A stretch of DNA of 64,000 nucleotides from Streptomyces sp. CB00316 (GTDB taxonomy: Bacteria > Actinomycetota > Actinomycetes > Streptomycetales > Streptomycetaceae): the NCBI RefSeq assembly GCF_001905595.1, contig NZ_LIXI01000002.1:682001-746000 (forward strand), in the 5' to 3' direction. How positions within the stretch are numbered: the first letter of the stretch is position 1; the number at the start of each line of letters is the position of its first letter. The notes beneath the pieces are model-generated. The model saw nothing but the letters and a program-made list of their open reading frames with translations. It had not been told where the DNA came from and searched no databases. The position numbers were made by a program, and so were the translations under genes. Positions 55,551 through 62,768 of the stretch are shown piece by piece.

Positions 55551-55607
55551 TCTTGAAAACCGTCGTGGCAGCGATGTCACCGTGGGTTCAAATCCCACAC
55601 CCACCGC
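55551..55607 (+). repeat. attR of element 1 / attL of element 2
   Basis: A 57-base exact copy of the tRNA-Ser 3' part. It lacks the 5' half, so it is not a gene. It marks the junction between the two tandem elements. Confidence 0.9.
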
Positions 55608-55612
55608 AGGCG

Positions 55613-55649
55613 AGAGGCCCTCGACCAGTACGTATGGTCGGGGGCCTCT
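55613..55649 (+). terminator. Hairpin after the second att copy
   Basis: A 14-bp stem with one internal mismatch (55613-55627 with 55635-55649) immediately after the att copy. It may be a tRNA terminator displaced by integration. Confidence 0.65.
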
Positions 55650-55702
55650 GCCATGCCGTTCCCCGCCGGGCACCGCTGTTCCCCCTGGTTTCCTGCTCCG
55701 TC

Positions 55703-55720
55703 GGGCACGGAAGGGGCACG
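55703..55720. repeat. Element 2 left end motif
   Basis: GGGCACG at 55703-55709 and 55714-55720 with a 4-base spacer. The same arrangement recurs at 59471-59488. Confidence 0.6.
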
Positions 55721-55768
55721 CAGGGGCCAGGGCTAGGGCACGGCTTTGGAGCTGCCGGGGGCAGCACG

Positions 55769-55918
55769 TCAGCGGCTGATCGGGATCTCGTAGACGATCT
55801 CGCAGTGCGCTGCGGGCACCACGATGTCCGCTGTCTCCACGGGGCGGCCCTCGTCGCTGTAGTACGTCCGCCGGATGTGCGTCACGAGCGCGGCTTTCTG
55901 GATGCCGAGTAGTGCACT
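55769..55918 (-). pseudogene. C-terminal fragment of a GntR/UTRA regulator
   Basis: The last about 50 codons of a GntR-family regulator: ALLGIQKAALVTHIRRTYYS, then DEGRPVETADIVVPAAHCEI and VYEIPISR before TGA. This is the typical end of a UTRA effector domain. Upstream of about 55918 the frame loses similarity, so the DNA-binding part is gone. GntR regulators of this kind often control actinomycete integrative elements. Confidence 0.7.
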
Positions 55919-55968
55919 GTGCGCGACCGCCGCCCCGGCATGAGGCCCCGAAGCGGCGGTGGCTCTCA

Positions 55969-58113
55969 TCAGCGGCCGGCTGCCGGCAGCCACGGCAGCT
56001 GGCGGATGTCCTCCTCGCTCAGCGCGCCCTCGTAGGCGAACACGCTGTCTACCGCGCCGTGCAGATACTCGCCCCATCCGTCGGCGGTGCGGCCCCGGCC
56101 GAGCTGGAGCCCGCCCGTGCTCTTCCAGGCGGCGGCGAAGTCGGCCGTACCGCCTTCGCCGAACTTCACCCCGTCCAGGTAGAAGGACACCTGCTTGACG
56201 GAGGCGTCATGGACGACGGTCACCCGGTGGCCGGGCCCGCTGTTGCCGTCCGGCGATTCGATCCGGCTCAGCACGGTCTCCGGCGCGCCCGGCGCGTCGG
56301 CGTGGGCCATCACCAGGTCCCAGCTGGAGCTCTCCGGGTCGAAGCGCACCTTGAAGGCGTCGCCGTGCTCGCCGCCCTGGGAGATCGCGGTCATCGGCGC
56401 CGCCGGCTCGTCGTCGGCGAGCCGGACCCGGACGCTGACGGTGAAGCTCCCCGAGGTGTCGACCACGGGCGCGTCCGTGGCGGCGTGGCCCGAGACGCCG
56501 TCGAGGCGGAGGTGGCCGTCGCCGTCCATCTCCAGCGGGAAGTCCTGCCCGCACTCAAGGTCCAGCGGGTCGCACGGGTCGTCGAGGCGGTAGAGCGAAG
56601 CGCCCGGTCCCAGCTTCAGCGGCGCGCCGCCGCCCTCCTCCGGGGCGAGGCCGTCCGGCGCGGTGTCGAGCGCCCAGTGGCCGACCCGCCGCGCGGCACG
56701 GGTGGCGAGGTCCTTCACCTCGGAGCCCACGACGATCCGGTCGTACGCGCGTACGTCACCGATCTCGCCCTGCCAGCGGTCCCGGTACCCCTGCGCGCCA
56801 CGCGCCCGGCCGATCTGGAAGGCGCCCTCGCCCGCCACGGGGGTGACGGCCACATCCTCGCCGGCCGCGCGGCCGTTCACGTACAGCCGTGCCGTACCGG
56901 TCTCCGCGTCGTACTGGCCCAGCACATAAGCCCACGCGCCGGTCTCGGGAAGCCCGCCCGTGACCTGTGCCCCGCCGACGGAGAACGACCACTGGGGGGC
57001 GCCCGCGACCTGGGTCAGGCCCAGAGTGAAGGCGCGTGCCGTGCCCGCGTCCTGCGAGAGGACCGTACGGGTGCCGTCCACGCGTCCCGGCCGCACCCAG
57101 CCGCCGACCGCGAAGGTCTCCGCGGTGTCGGTGACGACCGGGGCGCCCGGGGTCAGGAAGCCGTGCCCCGATCCATCGAGCAAGGCGGTGGCGGTGAGCG
57201 GTGTGCCGGACGGCGCGGGCGCGCGGAAGGTGACGCCCGCACCGGCACGGGCGGCGGTACCGGTCTCCGCGGCGGCCGAGCGGGAGCCCGCCGCGTCGGC
57301 GAGCTTCCATCGCGCCACCGGGGCGGGGCCTTCCCCGATCCGGAAGGTGTAGCTGGTGCGCGGGCCACGGTTGCCCGCTCGATCCTGTGCCTGTACGGAG
57401 AGGGTCTGCACGCCGGCGCTCTCCGGCAGGAAGCGGATCTCGGCCGATCCGTCGGACTCGGCCTCGACCGTCTTCGACGGTCCGCCGATGAAGGAGTAGG
57501 CATAGGCCGTGACGTCGTCGGCCTGCGACGTGACGAGGAAGGTACCCCGGACGCCGACCCCGGGCGTCCAGGTGTTGTCGTCCGGGTAGTCGCCGGAGGT
57601 GACGACCGGGGCGTCGGGCAGGGTACGGTCGTACACGAACTGGCAGGGCGCCCCCGCCCCTTCGCTGCTCCAGGCCGACGCCCCGGCGTCGTTGACGGCA
57701 CGCACCCGCCAGGAGATGACGGTCTCGTCGGGGATCTCGCCCGGCAGCTGCCAGCTGAACGGGGCGATGTCGGACATCGTGGTGGTGGTCATGGTCACGC
57801 GCTCCTCGGCGCCGCCCTCGCCCTGCCACCAGGCCTCGAACTCACCGCGCACGCTGCTCACTTGGCCCGGCTGTCCGCCGCCGGGCCCGTACAGCCGCGC
57901 CGTCAGCCGCGGGACGGATCCCACGTAGGGCCGCTCGTCCCCGGACACGCACGGTTCGCTGCCAGTCTCCAGGTCGGCGGTCAGCGGCTGTTTCGGCGGG
58001 AGCGCGCCGGACGCCGCCAGTACGGTGCCCGGCGACGCCAGCACCGTCCCGGCGGCGACCACCGCGACCGCAGCCGCCCGTCTCGCCCGAGCAACTCCCG
58101 TACGTCTCACCAT
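55969..58113 (-). CDS. Secreted protein with two LamG/concanavalin-like domains
   Basis: A 714-aa extracellular protein. The signal peptide (MVRRTGVARARRAAAVAVVA, cleaved after VLAAS) is followed by a fibronectin-like/beta region and two LamG jelly-roll domains (roughly 270-455 and 475-705), each with a FTVSVRVR- or FAVGGWVR-type strand and an ARLYVNG- or VSFYLDG-type strand. Such proteins bind carbohydrate or protein on surfaces; no catalytic domain is seen. The ATG at 58113 follows GGGAGGG. It is carried within element 2. Confidence 0.85.
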   Translation of the reverse strand: MVRRTGVARARRAAAVAVVAAGTVLASPGTVLAASGALPPKQPLTADLETGSEPCVSGDERPYVGSVPRLTARLYGPGGGQPGQVSSVRGEFEAWWQGEGGAEERVTMTTTTMSDIAPFSWQLPGEIPDETVISWRVRAVNDAGASAWSSEGAGAPCQFVYDRTLPDAPVVTSGDYPDDNTWTPGVGVRGTFLVTSQADDVTAYAYSFIGGPSKTVEAESDGSAEIRFLPESAGVQTLSVQAQDRAGNRGPRTSYTFRIGEGPAPVARWKLADAAGSRSAAAETGTAARAGAGVTFRAPAPSGTPLTATALLDGSGHGFLTPGAPVVTDTAETFAVGGWVRPGRVDGTRTVLSQDAGTARAFTLGLTQVAGAPQWSFSVGGAQVTGGLPETGAWAYVLGQYDAETGTARLYVNGRAAGEDVAVTPVAGEGAFQIGRARGAQGYRDRWQGEIGDVRAYDRIVVGSEVKDLATRAARRVGHWALDTAPDGLAPEEGGGAPLKLGPGASLYRLDDPCDPLDLECGQDFPLEMDGDGHLRLDGVSGHAATDAPVVDTSGSFTVSVRVRLADDEPAAPMTAISQGGEHGDAFKVRFDPESSSWDLVMAHADAPGAPETVLSRIESPDGNSGPGHRVTVVHDASVKQVSFYLDGVKFGEGGTADFAAAWKSTGGLQLGRGRTADGWGEYLHGAVDSVFAYEGALSEEDIRQLPWLPAAGR

Positions 58114-58249
58114 GCGCGTATCCCTCCCCTGTGACGCCACCGAAGATCGTTGGCCGGGGGGAGGCTAGCAGCAGCGCACGCGGGCCGCTCCCGAGTATCG
58201 CCGGGGTGCACGCCACCGGGGCCGTCACCAGTAACGCTCCGCAACAGGT

Positions 58250-58299
58250 CCACAGAAGTTGAGCCTGAACCCGTTCTGGTTCTGGCTCAACTTCTGTGG
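58250..58299. repeat. 16-bp perfect inverted repeat
   Basis: CCACAGAAGTTGAGCC (58250-58265) and its exact complement (58284-58299) flank an 18-base spacer, upstream of the LamG gene and downstream of the DUF6000 gene. A 15/16 copy of one arm occurs at 59108-59123. Confidence 0.75.
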
Positions 58300-58367
58300 G
58301 TGTGACGGAGGGTCGCCGCGTCAAGGACGACGAGCCAGAGTCTTCGACGCGAACAAGACCGATGGGG

Positions 58368-58973
58368 TCAGATGCCGGCGCATCCGTCGATGACGGTGCA
58401 GGTGAGGCGGATGCCGCCCAGGTAGGTGGAGATGCCGTCCTCGCCGTGCATGTGGGGCGCGTTCTGGAACCACTGCCGCCACAGGCCGCCCTCCTGGAGG
58501 AAACGGCTGGCCCGGTCGCTGTGCAGGACGGAGTCGGTGTACGCCAGCGCGCCCATGGCTGTCGGCTGGTCGTAGGCGAGGTCGGGCCGATGCAGGTAGT
58601 GATCCAGGTAGGCGGCGAGCAGGTCGGCGTCCCGCGCGGTGCCGAAACTCGCCAACGCAGCGCAGTAGGCCCCACCCGCGCAGCAGACCTCGCTCTCCAG
58701 CAGCAGCGCTCCCAGCCGCTCGCGGAAGTGGTCACGGCGCGAGACGGCGGCGAGCCATGCCGCGGTGCGCCGCTCGCGCCAACTGCCCTCGAAGAGGATG
58801 GTGAGCTCGGCGTCGGTAACAGCCCTCGCATCAGCGGCCAGGGCATGAACGAATGGCTCGTACTCCTCGCGCGACATGCGAAGTACCGCTCCGCCAAGCT
58901 TCAGGTAGCGGCGCGCAGGGAGGCAATAGCGGCGGTACAGGGCCTGTATCTCGGGGTCGTAGCGGATCACCAC
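58368..58973 (-). CDS. DUF6000 family protein
   Basis: A 201-aa helical protein of unknown function, similar to the DUF6000 family frequent in Streptomyces accessory regions (RRYLKLGGAVLRMSREEY; FEGSWRERRTAAWLAAVSRR; EVCCAGGAYCAALASFG). The initiator is GTG 58973 or 58970, after GGAGGGGG. It lies between the repeat at 58250 and the related arm at 59108. Confidence 0.78.
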   Translation of the reverse strand: MVIRYDPEIQALYRRYCLPARRYLKLGGAVLRMSREEYEPFVHALAADARAVTDAELTILFEGSWRERRTAAWLAAVSRRDHFRERLGALLLESEVCCAGGAYCAALASFGTARDADLLAAYLDHYLHRPDLAYDQPTAMGALAYTDSVLHSDRASRFLQEGGLWRQWFQNAPHMHGEDGISTYLGGIRLTCTVIDGCAGI

Positions 58974-59107
58974 CCCCTCCTCTCGCGACGAGCGCGCAGC
59001 TGAGGGCGCGCGCCGGAGTAAGCCTGCCGTGGCCCTGAGACGCGAGGGGCGCCAACTGGGACCCAGGTCGGGTGAGCAGGGTTTCGACAGGACGCAGCGT
59101 CACTGCT

Positions 59108-59123
59108 CCACAGAAGATGAGCC
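59108..59123. repeat. Third copy of the 16-bp repeat arm
   Basis: CCACAGAAGATGAGCC matches the arm at 58250-58265 at 15 of 16 positions in the same orientation. The two flank the DUF6000 gene. Confidence 0.55.
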
Positions 59124-59256
59124 AGAGCCGATACTCGTGAACAAAGCCAGAAGCGGCACCGGTGGGCCGCGCAGGAGAAGAACCGTCTCCCCTGGGAACA
59201 CACGGTCGGGCTGGTTCCTGTTCGGTGCATCGACGTTGGCCGATAGGGTCGTGGCC

Positions 59257-59400
59257 ATGGGGGGTGGGACGACTCGCAAGTGCGTTTGGTGCGAGAAGCG
59301 GTTCACGCGGCGTTCGTTGTGGCGGGCGAAGCGCTACTGCAAGCGGTGGCACCAATGCGTGCACTACGGCGCGATACTGGTGGGCTCCTTGTTCTCCTGA
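59257..59400 (+). CDS. Tiny Arg/Cys-rich zinc-finger-like protein
   Basis: A 47-aa basic peptide with a CVWC pair and two later Cys with adjacent His (KRYCKRWHQCVHY), a possible zinc-binding unit. A TAGGGT hexamer ends 8 bases before the ATG and there is no ribosome site, which would fit a leaderless transcript. Function is unknown and the call rests on composition. Confidence 0.5.
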   Translation: MGGGTTRKCVWCEKRFTRRSLWRAKRYCKRWHQCVHYGAILVGSLFS

Positions 59401-59470
59401 ACGATCAGGTAGTGCACTGACCGGCGGAGCAAGCGCAGAGAGCGCCAGCAGGCTTCCGCGATGGCCCGTG

Positions 59471-59488
59471 GGGCACGTAGCGGGCACG
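59471..59488. repeat. Element 2 right end motif
   Basis: GGGCACG at 59471-59477 and 59482-59488 with a 4-base spacer, as at 55703-55720, and 14 bases before the partial att core. Confidence 0.6.
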
Positions 59489-59502
59489 ATGACATGACGG
59501 TG

Positions 59503-59533
59503 TGAAAACCGTCGTGGCAGCGATGTCACCGTG
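59503..59533 (+). repeat. Partial att core (31 bp)
   Basis: Identical to tRNA-Ser from the anticodon loop to the start of the T arm (same as 48816-48846). It directly abuts the 3' end of the prim-pol gene. Confidence 0.75.
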
Positions 59534-59536
59534 CCG

Positions 59537-60430
59537 TCACCCCCGCCCCCGCGTCAGCCGTTCCGCCGAGGCGATCGCCGCACGGGCCTCCTGTTCCGTG
59601 AGGCCCGTGCGGACCGCTGCGCTGGTGAGGGCGTCGGCCAGGGCGTCGCCGAAGCCGTGTTCGTACGCGCGGCAGGCGGCCCAGAACAGGCGGGTGTTGC
59701 GCTGGCCTTCGTGTGCCGCCAGAACGAACTGGATCAGGCCCTCGCCCCGGCGGCCCGGGGGTTCCGGTGTACCCGCGCCGGCCATGGCGGTACCGACCGG
59801 GCGGCGCGGGGGTGGGGTGAGGAGGCGGAGGAGGGCGCGGGGGCAGGGGGCCGGGGTGAGGTGGGCGGTGCCGGGGGCCAGGCGATAGCGGCCGTGGGCG
59901 GTGATCGAGCCGGGGCCGACCAGGTAGCCGCCGGTCCCGCGGACGTCGATGCCGGGGGCGAGGCGGCCGGCCGAGTTGGGGACCGTGGTGTCGGCGGGGC
60001 CGGTGAGCCAGAGGTGGCGGCCGCCGCTCGGGGTGAGCACGGTGACCGTCGGCGGGATCGTGAACAGGTGCTGGAGGGCCAGCTGCCGGAGGGCGCCCAC
60101 CGAGTCGTTGCCGTGCGCGGTGTCGATGTCCAGGTCGATGCCGATGAGGCGGTGCGGGGCGCGCCCGCAGGCGATGCCGTACCCCGTGGCCCGGGGCGCG
60201 GCGGCGAAGAGCGCTCGGACCGCCGTGGGGTCGGTGGCGGCGTCGTGCACTCCGTGGCCCGGCAGCCCGCACTCGCCCCGGCAGTGGACCCGCGGCTGCT
60301 CGCCGTGGTGGGGGGAGCGCAGCGCGGGGAGCTTGGTGGCGGACAGGGGGAAGACGGGGAGCCCGCGCCCGGCGGCGGCGAGGGCGTGGGCGAGGGCCAG
60401 GGTGGCGGTCTGCCGATCGGTGGTGGCCAT
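59537..60430 (-). CDS. Bifunctional DNA primase/polymerase domain protein
   Basis: A 297-aa prim-pol (PF09250-like) protein. The metal-binding acidic motif is visible in LIGIDLDIDTAHGND, and a His/Cys block HCRGECGLPGHGVHD may bind zinc. PSGGRHLWLTGP and GIDVRGTGGYLVGPGS are family blocks. Such proteins serve as replication primases on plasmids and integrative elements or stand alone on chromosomes. It ends 4 bases from the partial att core. A LexA-like box is 11 bases upstream of its ATG at 60430. Confidence 0.85.
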   Translation of the reverse strand: MATTDRQTATLALAHALAAAGRGLPVFPLSATKLPALRSPHHGEQPRVHCRGECGLPGHGVHDAATDPTAVRALFAAAPRATGYGIACGRAPHRLIGIDLDIDTAHGNDSVGALRQLALQHLFTIPPTVTVLTPSGGRHLWLTGPADTTVPNSAGRLAPGIDVRGTGGYLVGPGSITAHGRYRLAPGTAHLTPAPCPRALLRLLTPPPRRPVGTAMAGAGTPEPPGRRGEGLIQFVLAAHEGQRNTRLFWAACRAYEHGFGDALADALTSAAVRTGLTEQEARAAIASAERLTRGRG

Positions 60431-60440
60431 GGCTACAGTT

Positions 60441-60456
60441 TCGTACACTCGTTCGA
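60441..60456 (-). promoter_or_regulatory. LexA-like (SOS) box
   Basis: On the minus strand TCGAACGAGTGTACGA matches the actinobacterial LexA consensus TCGAAC-N4-GTTCGA with one mismatch. It lies directly upstream of the prim-pol start. Confidence 0.6.
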
Positions 60457-60507
60457 ATAAGGGAAGTGGGGCCGGGCTTCGGCGGGCCGGGCTGCGTAGC
60501 CTTTGTC

Positions 60508-60801
60508 ATGAGGAGCAGGGAGTGGTTCCGCGTGGCTCCCCAGCAGCCCACGACCGAACTCGACGCCCGCTACGGCTCCGCGCGCAACCCACGTCCCGGT
60601 GCGGGGAACGTCACCGCCACCGACTAGGCCGAGGCGCAGCGCCGGTTGTGTGACGCCGAGGCCCTCTGGGTCACCTCCGTCCTGCCGGACGGCCGGCGGC
60701 ACGTCACGCCGCTGATGGCCGCCTGGTGCGACGGGACGCTGTTCTTCAGCGCCGGGCCGGGCAGGCGGAAGGCGAGGAATTTGGCCGGGTATGCCCCGTA
60801 G
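60508..60801 (+). pseudogene. Pyridoxamine-phosphate-oxidase-like gene with internal TAG
   Basis: A frame from ATG 60508 to TAG 60799 is interrupted at codon 40 by TAG (60625-60627). The second part (LWVTSVLPDGRRHVTPLMAA, then WCDGTLFFSAGPGRRKARNL) is the N-terminal half of a PPOX/FMN-binding split-barrel protein. The C-terminal half is missing. Both the internal stop and the truncation make it nonfunctional. Confidence 0.72.
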
Positions 60802-61029
60802 GCGCGGGTGCGGCGCCCGGCCGGGCCTTCGCTGTCGCAGAGGAGGTCTACCGTCTCTTCTTCATGCTTGCGAGGGAATCAGTGGGCAGGGCACGGTTCG
60901 CCGGGAATGTGCTGGGCAACTCTGGTCTCGCGACGTCGTGACCAGCACCGGGGCGGTCGGCCGACTTTCCTGGAACCAGCCGCACACGAACCAACTGAGG
61001 CCGGAATTCCGGTTCCTGGAGGAACTGAC

Positions 61030-61352
61030 ATGGCAAACATCCGTACATCCGTACCGCTCGTGTTCTCGCCGCAGTCGCCGCGCTGCCCCTGACCGTCGCC
61101 CTCTGCGGCGGTGTGGCCCTGGCGGACAACGGCTCCTTCGCGAACGACGGATCGAACGCGGCCGTGGCGACGATCGGCGGCAGTGGCGTCGGCGGCGACA
61201 ACAGCGGCAACTCCGCGACGACGCAGCAACAGGCCGTCGGCTCCGGTGCGTCGAACCAGAACACCTCGGCCCAGGTGAGCGGTTCGGCCTTCACCGCCAT
61301 CGACCAGTCGGACCACAGCGTCGACGTGAACTTCACCCCGTTCTTCTGGTGA
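61030..61352 (+). pseudogene. Small secreted protein gene frameshifted by an 8-bp duplication
   Basis: ATG 61030 (after GGAGG) starts MANIRT but the frame stops early. The downstream frame encodes a signal-like hydrophobic stretch (ARVLAAVAALPLTVALCGGV) and a Gly/Asn/Ser/Gln-rich mature part (DNGSFANDGSN to NFTPFFW). ATCCGTAC occurs twice in tandem (61039-61046, 61047-61054). Removing one copy joins the two frames into one protein of about 104 aa. No enzyme family; it resembles small exported Streptomyces proteins. Confidence 0.75.
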
Positions 61353-61430
61353 TACCCCCGGTGGTCACGCCTCTTCGGTGAGCAGGTGACCCGGGACCTT
61401 CCGGGGGGTGGGTTCCGGTCGTCCGAACGG

Positions 61431-61469
61431 CAGCCCGCACGGCGGCACTTCGGCGCCTCGTGCGGGCTG
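61431..61469 (+). terminator. Terminator-like hairpin
   Basis: An 11-bp perfect stem CAGCCCGCACG (61431-61441) with its complement (61459-61469), 79 bases after the small secreted-protein gene. Confidence 0.65.
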
Positions 61470-61506
61470 TCGCCGTTGCTCCTGACCCTTGACAGAGGGC
61501 CTGAAT

Positions 61507-61521
61507 CTGACGGACAGTCAG
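61507..61521. promoter_or_regulatory. Possible TetR-type operator
   Basis: CTGACGGACAGTCAG has 5-bp inverted arms, 41 bases before the acyl-CoA dehydrogenase start. Steroid and fatty-acid operons are commonly under TetR-type repressors, but the regulator is not identified. Confidence 0.4.
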
Positions 61522-61562
61522 GAATCGTTCCGGTGACGTGACTCGCCCCCTGGAGGCCCGCC

Positions 61563-62768
61563 GTGCACCTCGCCCCGACGGAGCGCCAGCAGCAGCTGCG
61601 TACCGAACTGCGCGCGTACTTCGCGGCCGTGCTGCCCGAGCGAGGAAGCCGGCGCGACGATCCTGGTGAGCAGCGGCGGCTGCTCCGTCGGATCGGCGCC
61701 GACGGGATGCTCGGCCTCGGGTGGCCTGTCGCCTACGGCGGGCAGGGGCGGGGACCCGACGAGCAGTTCGTCTTCTTCGACGAGGCGTACCGGGCCGGTG
61801 CCCCCGTCTCCATGGTCACCCTGAACACCGTCGGCCCGACCCTGATGAAGTACGGCACGGAGGAGCAGAAGGCGTACTTCCTGCCCCGCATCCTCAGCGG
61901 CGACCTCGTCTTCGCGATCGGTTACAGCGAGCCCGAAGCCGGTACGGACCTGGCGGCCCTGCGGACCCGGGCCGTGCGGGACGGTGACGACGGCGAGGAC
62001 TGGGTGATCGACGGGCAGAAGATCTTCACCAGCAACGCCCAGCGGGCCGACTGGATCTGGCTCGCCTGCCGTACGGATCCCGAAGCACCCAAGCACCGCG
62101 GCATCTCGATCATCCTCGTGCCGACCGACGATCCCGGCTTCTCCTGGACGCCCATCGAGACGGTGGGCGGGCTGACCACGACCGCTACGTACTACGACGG
62201 GGTACGCGTTCCCGCCTCGAACCTCGTCGGGGAGGAGAACGAGGGGTGGGGGCTCGTCACCAACCAGCTCAACCACGAACGCGTCGCCCTGGCCGCCATC
62301 GGCATGCAGGCCGAGGACTTCTACGAGGAGGCCCTCGCCCACGCCCGTACCCCCGACCCCGCCACGGGGCGCCGCCGGGTCGACGAGCCGTGGGTACGTG
62401 CCCGGCTCGCGGAGGCGTACGCCCGGCTCGCGGCGACCCGGCTGCTGAACTGGCGGCTGGTCGGGGCCGTGGGGTCGGGCGCGCTGGCTCCCGGGGAGGC
62501 GAGCGGCGTGAAGTTCGCGGGCACCGAGAGCGCGGTGGAGGTGTATCGGATGTGCCAGGAGGTGGTGGGGGACGTCGGTCTTCTCAGGAGCGGATCACCC
62601 GGCTGCTTCGGCGCGGACGGTGGCGGTGGTGGTGGCGCCGGCGGTGGTGGTGAGCTGGAGCGGATGAACCGGGCCGCGCAGATCAACACCTTCGGCGGCG
62701 GCGTCAGCGAGGTGCAGCGCGAGATCGTCGCGACGATGCGGCTCGGGATGACGCGGGGCAAGCGGTGA
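61563..62768 (+). CDS. Acyl-CoA dehydrogenase (FadE/ChsE-like)
   Basis: A 401-aa FAD enzyme. Family blocks include GWPVAYGGQGRGPDEQ, IGYSEPEAGTDLAALRTRA, GQKIFTSNAQRADW and the C-terminal NTFGGGVSEVQREIVA. A Gly-rich stretch (near 360-372) is unusual. Followed by a MaoC/DUF35 fusion and a second dehydrogenase, it resembles one subunit of the heterotetrameric ChsE1-ChsE2 dehydrogenase of steroid side-chain degradation. That role is inference from gene order. The start is GTG 61563 after GGAGG. Confidence 0.88.
   Translation: MHLAPTERQQQLRTELRAYFAAVLPERGSRRDDPGEQRRLLRRIGADGMLGLGWPVAYGGQGRGPDEQFVFFDEAYRAGAPVSMVTLNTVGPTLMKYGTEEQKAYFLPRILSGDLVFAIGYSEPEAGTDLAALRTRAVRDGDDGEDWVIDGQKIFTSNAQRADWIWLACRTDPEAPKHRGISIILVPTDDPGFSWTPIETVGGLTTTATYYDGVRVPASNLVGEENEGWGLVTNQLNHERVALAAIGMQAEDFYEEALAHARTPDPATGRRRVDEPWVRARLAEAYARLAATRLLNWRLVGAVGSGALAPGEASGVKFAGTESAVEVYRMCQEVVGDVGLLRSGSPGCFGADGGGGGGAGGGGELERMNRAAQINTFGGGVSEVQREIVATMRLGMTRGKR

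Larger units (their letters stand above)
48814..55607. mobile_element. tRNA-Ser-integrated element 1 (remnant)
   Basis: Bounded by 57-bp identical direct repeats of the tRNA-Ser 3' part (48814-48870 and 55551-55607). Inner ends carry related 17-bp motifs (48984-49000 and 55459-55475). Cargo: truncated APH-like and aldo/keto reductase genes, a JmjC oxygenase, a small acidic peptide, two small proteins, an XRE-TPR regulator, a NUDIX hydrolase and a HEPN-motif protein. No integrase, excisionase, replication or transfer gene was found, so it is either a degraded element or a cargo island mobilised in trans. Confidence 0.82.
55551..59533. mobile_element. Tandem element 2 (remnant)
   Basis: Bounded on the left by the 57-bp att copy and on the right by a 31-bp exact piece of the same core (59503-59533). 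Both inner ends carry the motif GGGCACG-N4-GGGCACG (55703-55720 and 59471-59488). Cargo is a GntR 3' fragment, a LamG protein, a DUF6000 protein and a tiny Cys-rich protein. No integrase is present. Confidence 0.68.
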
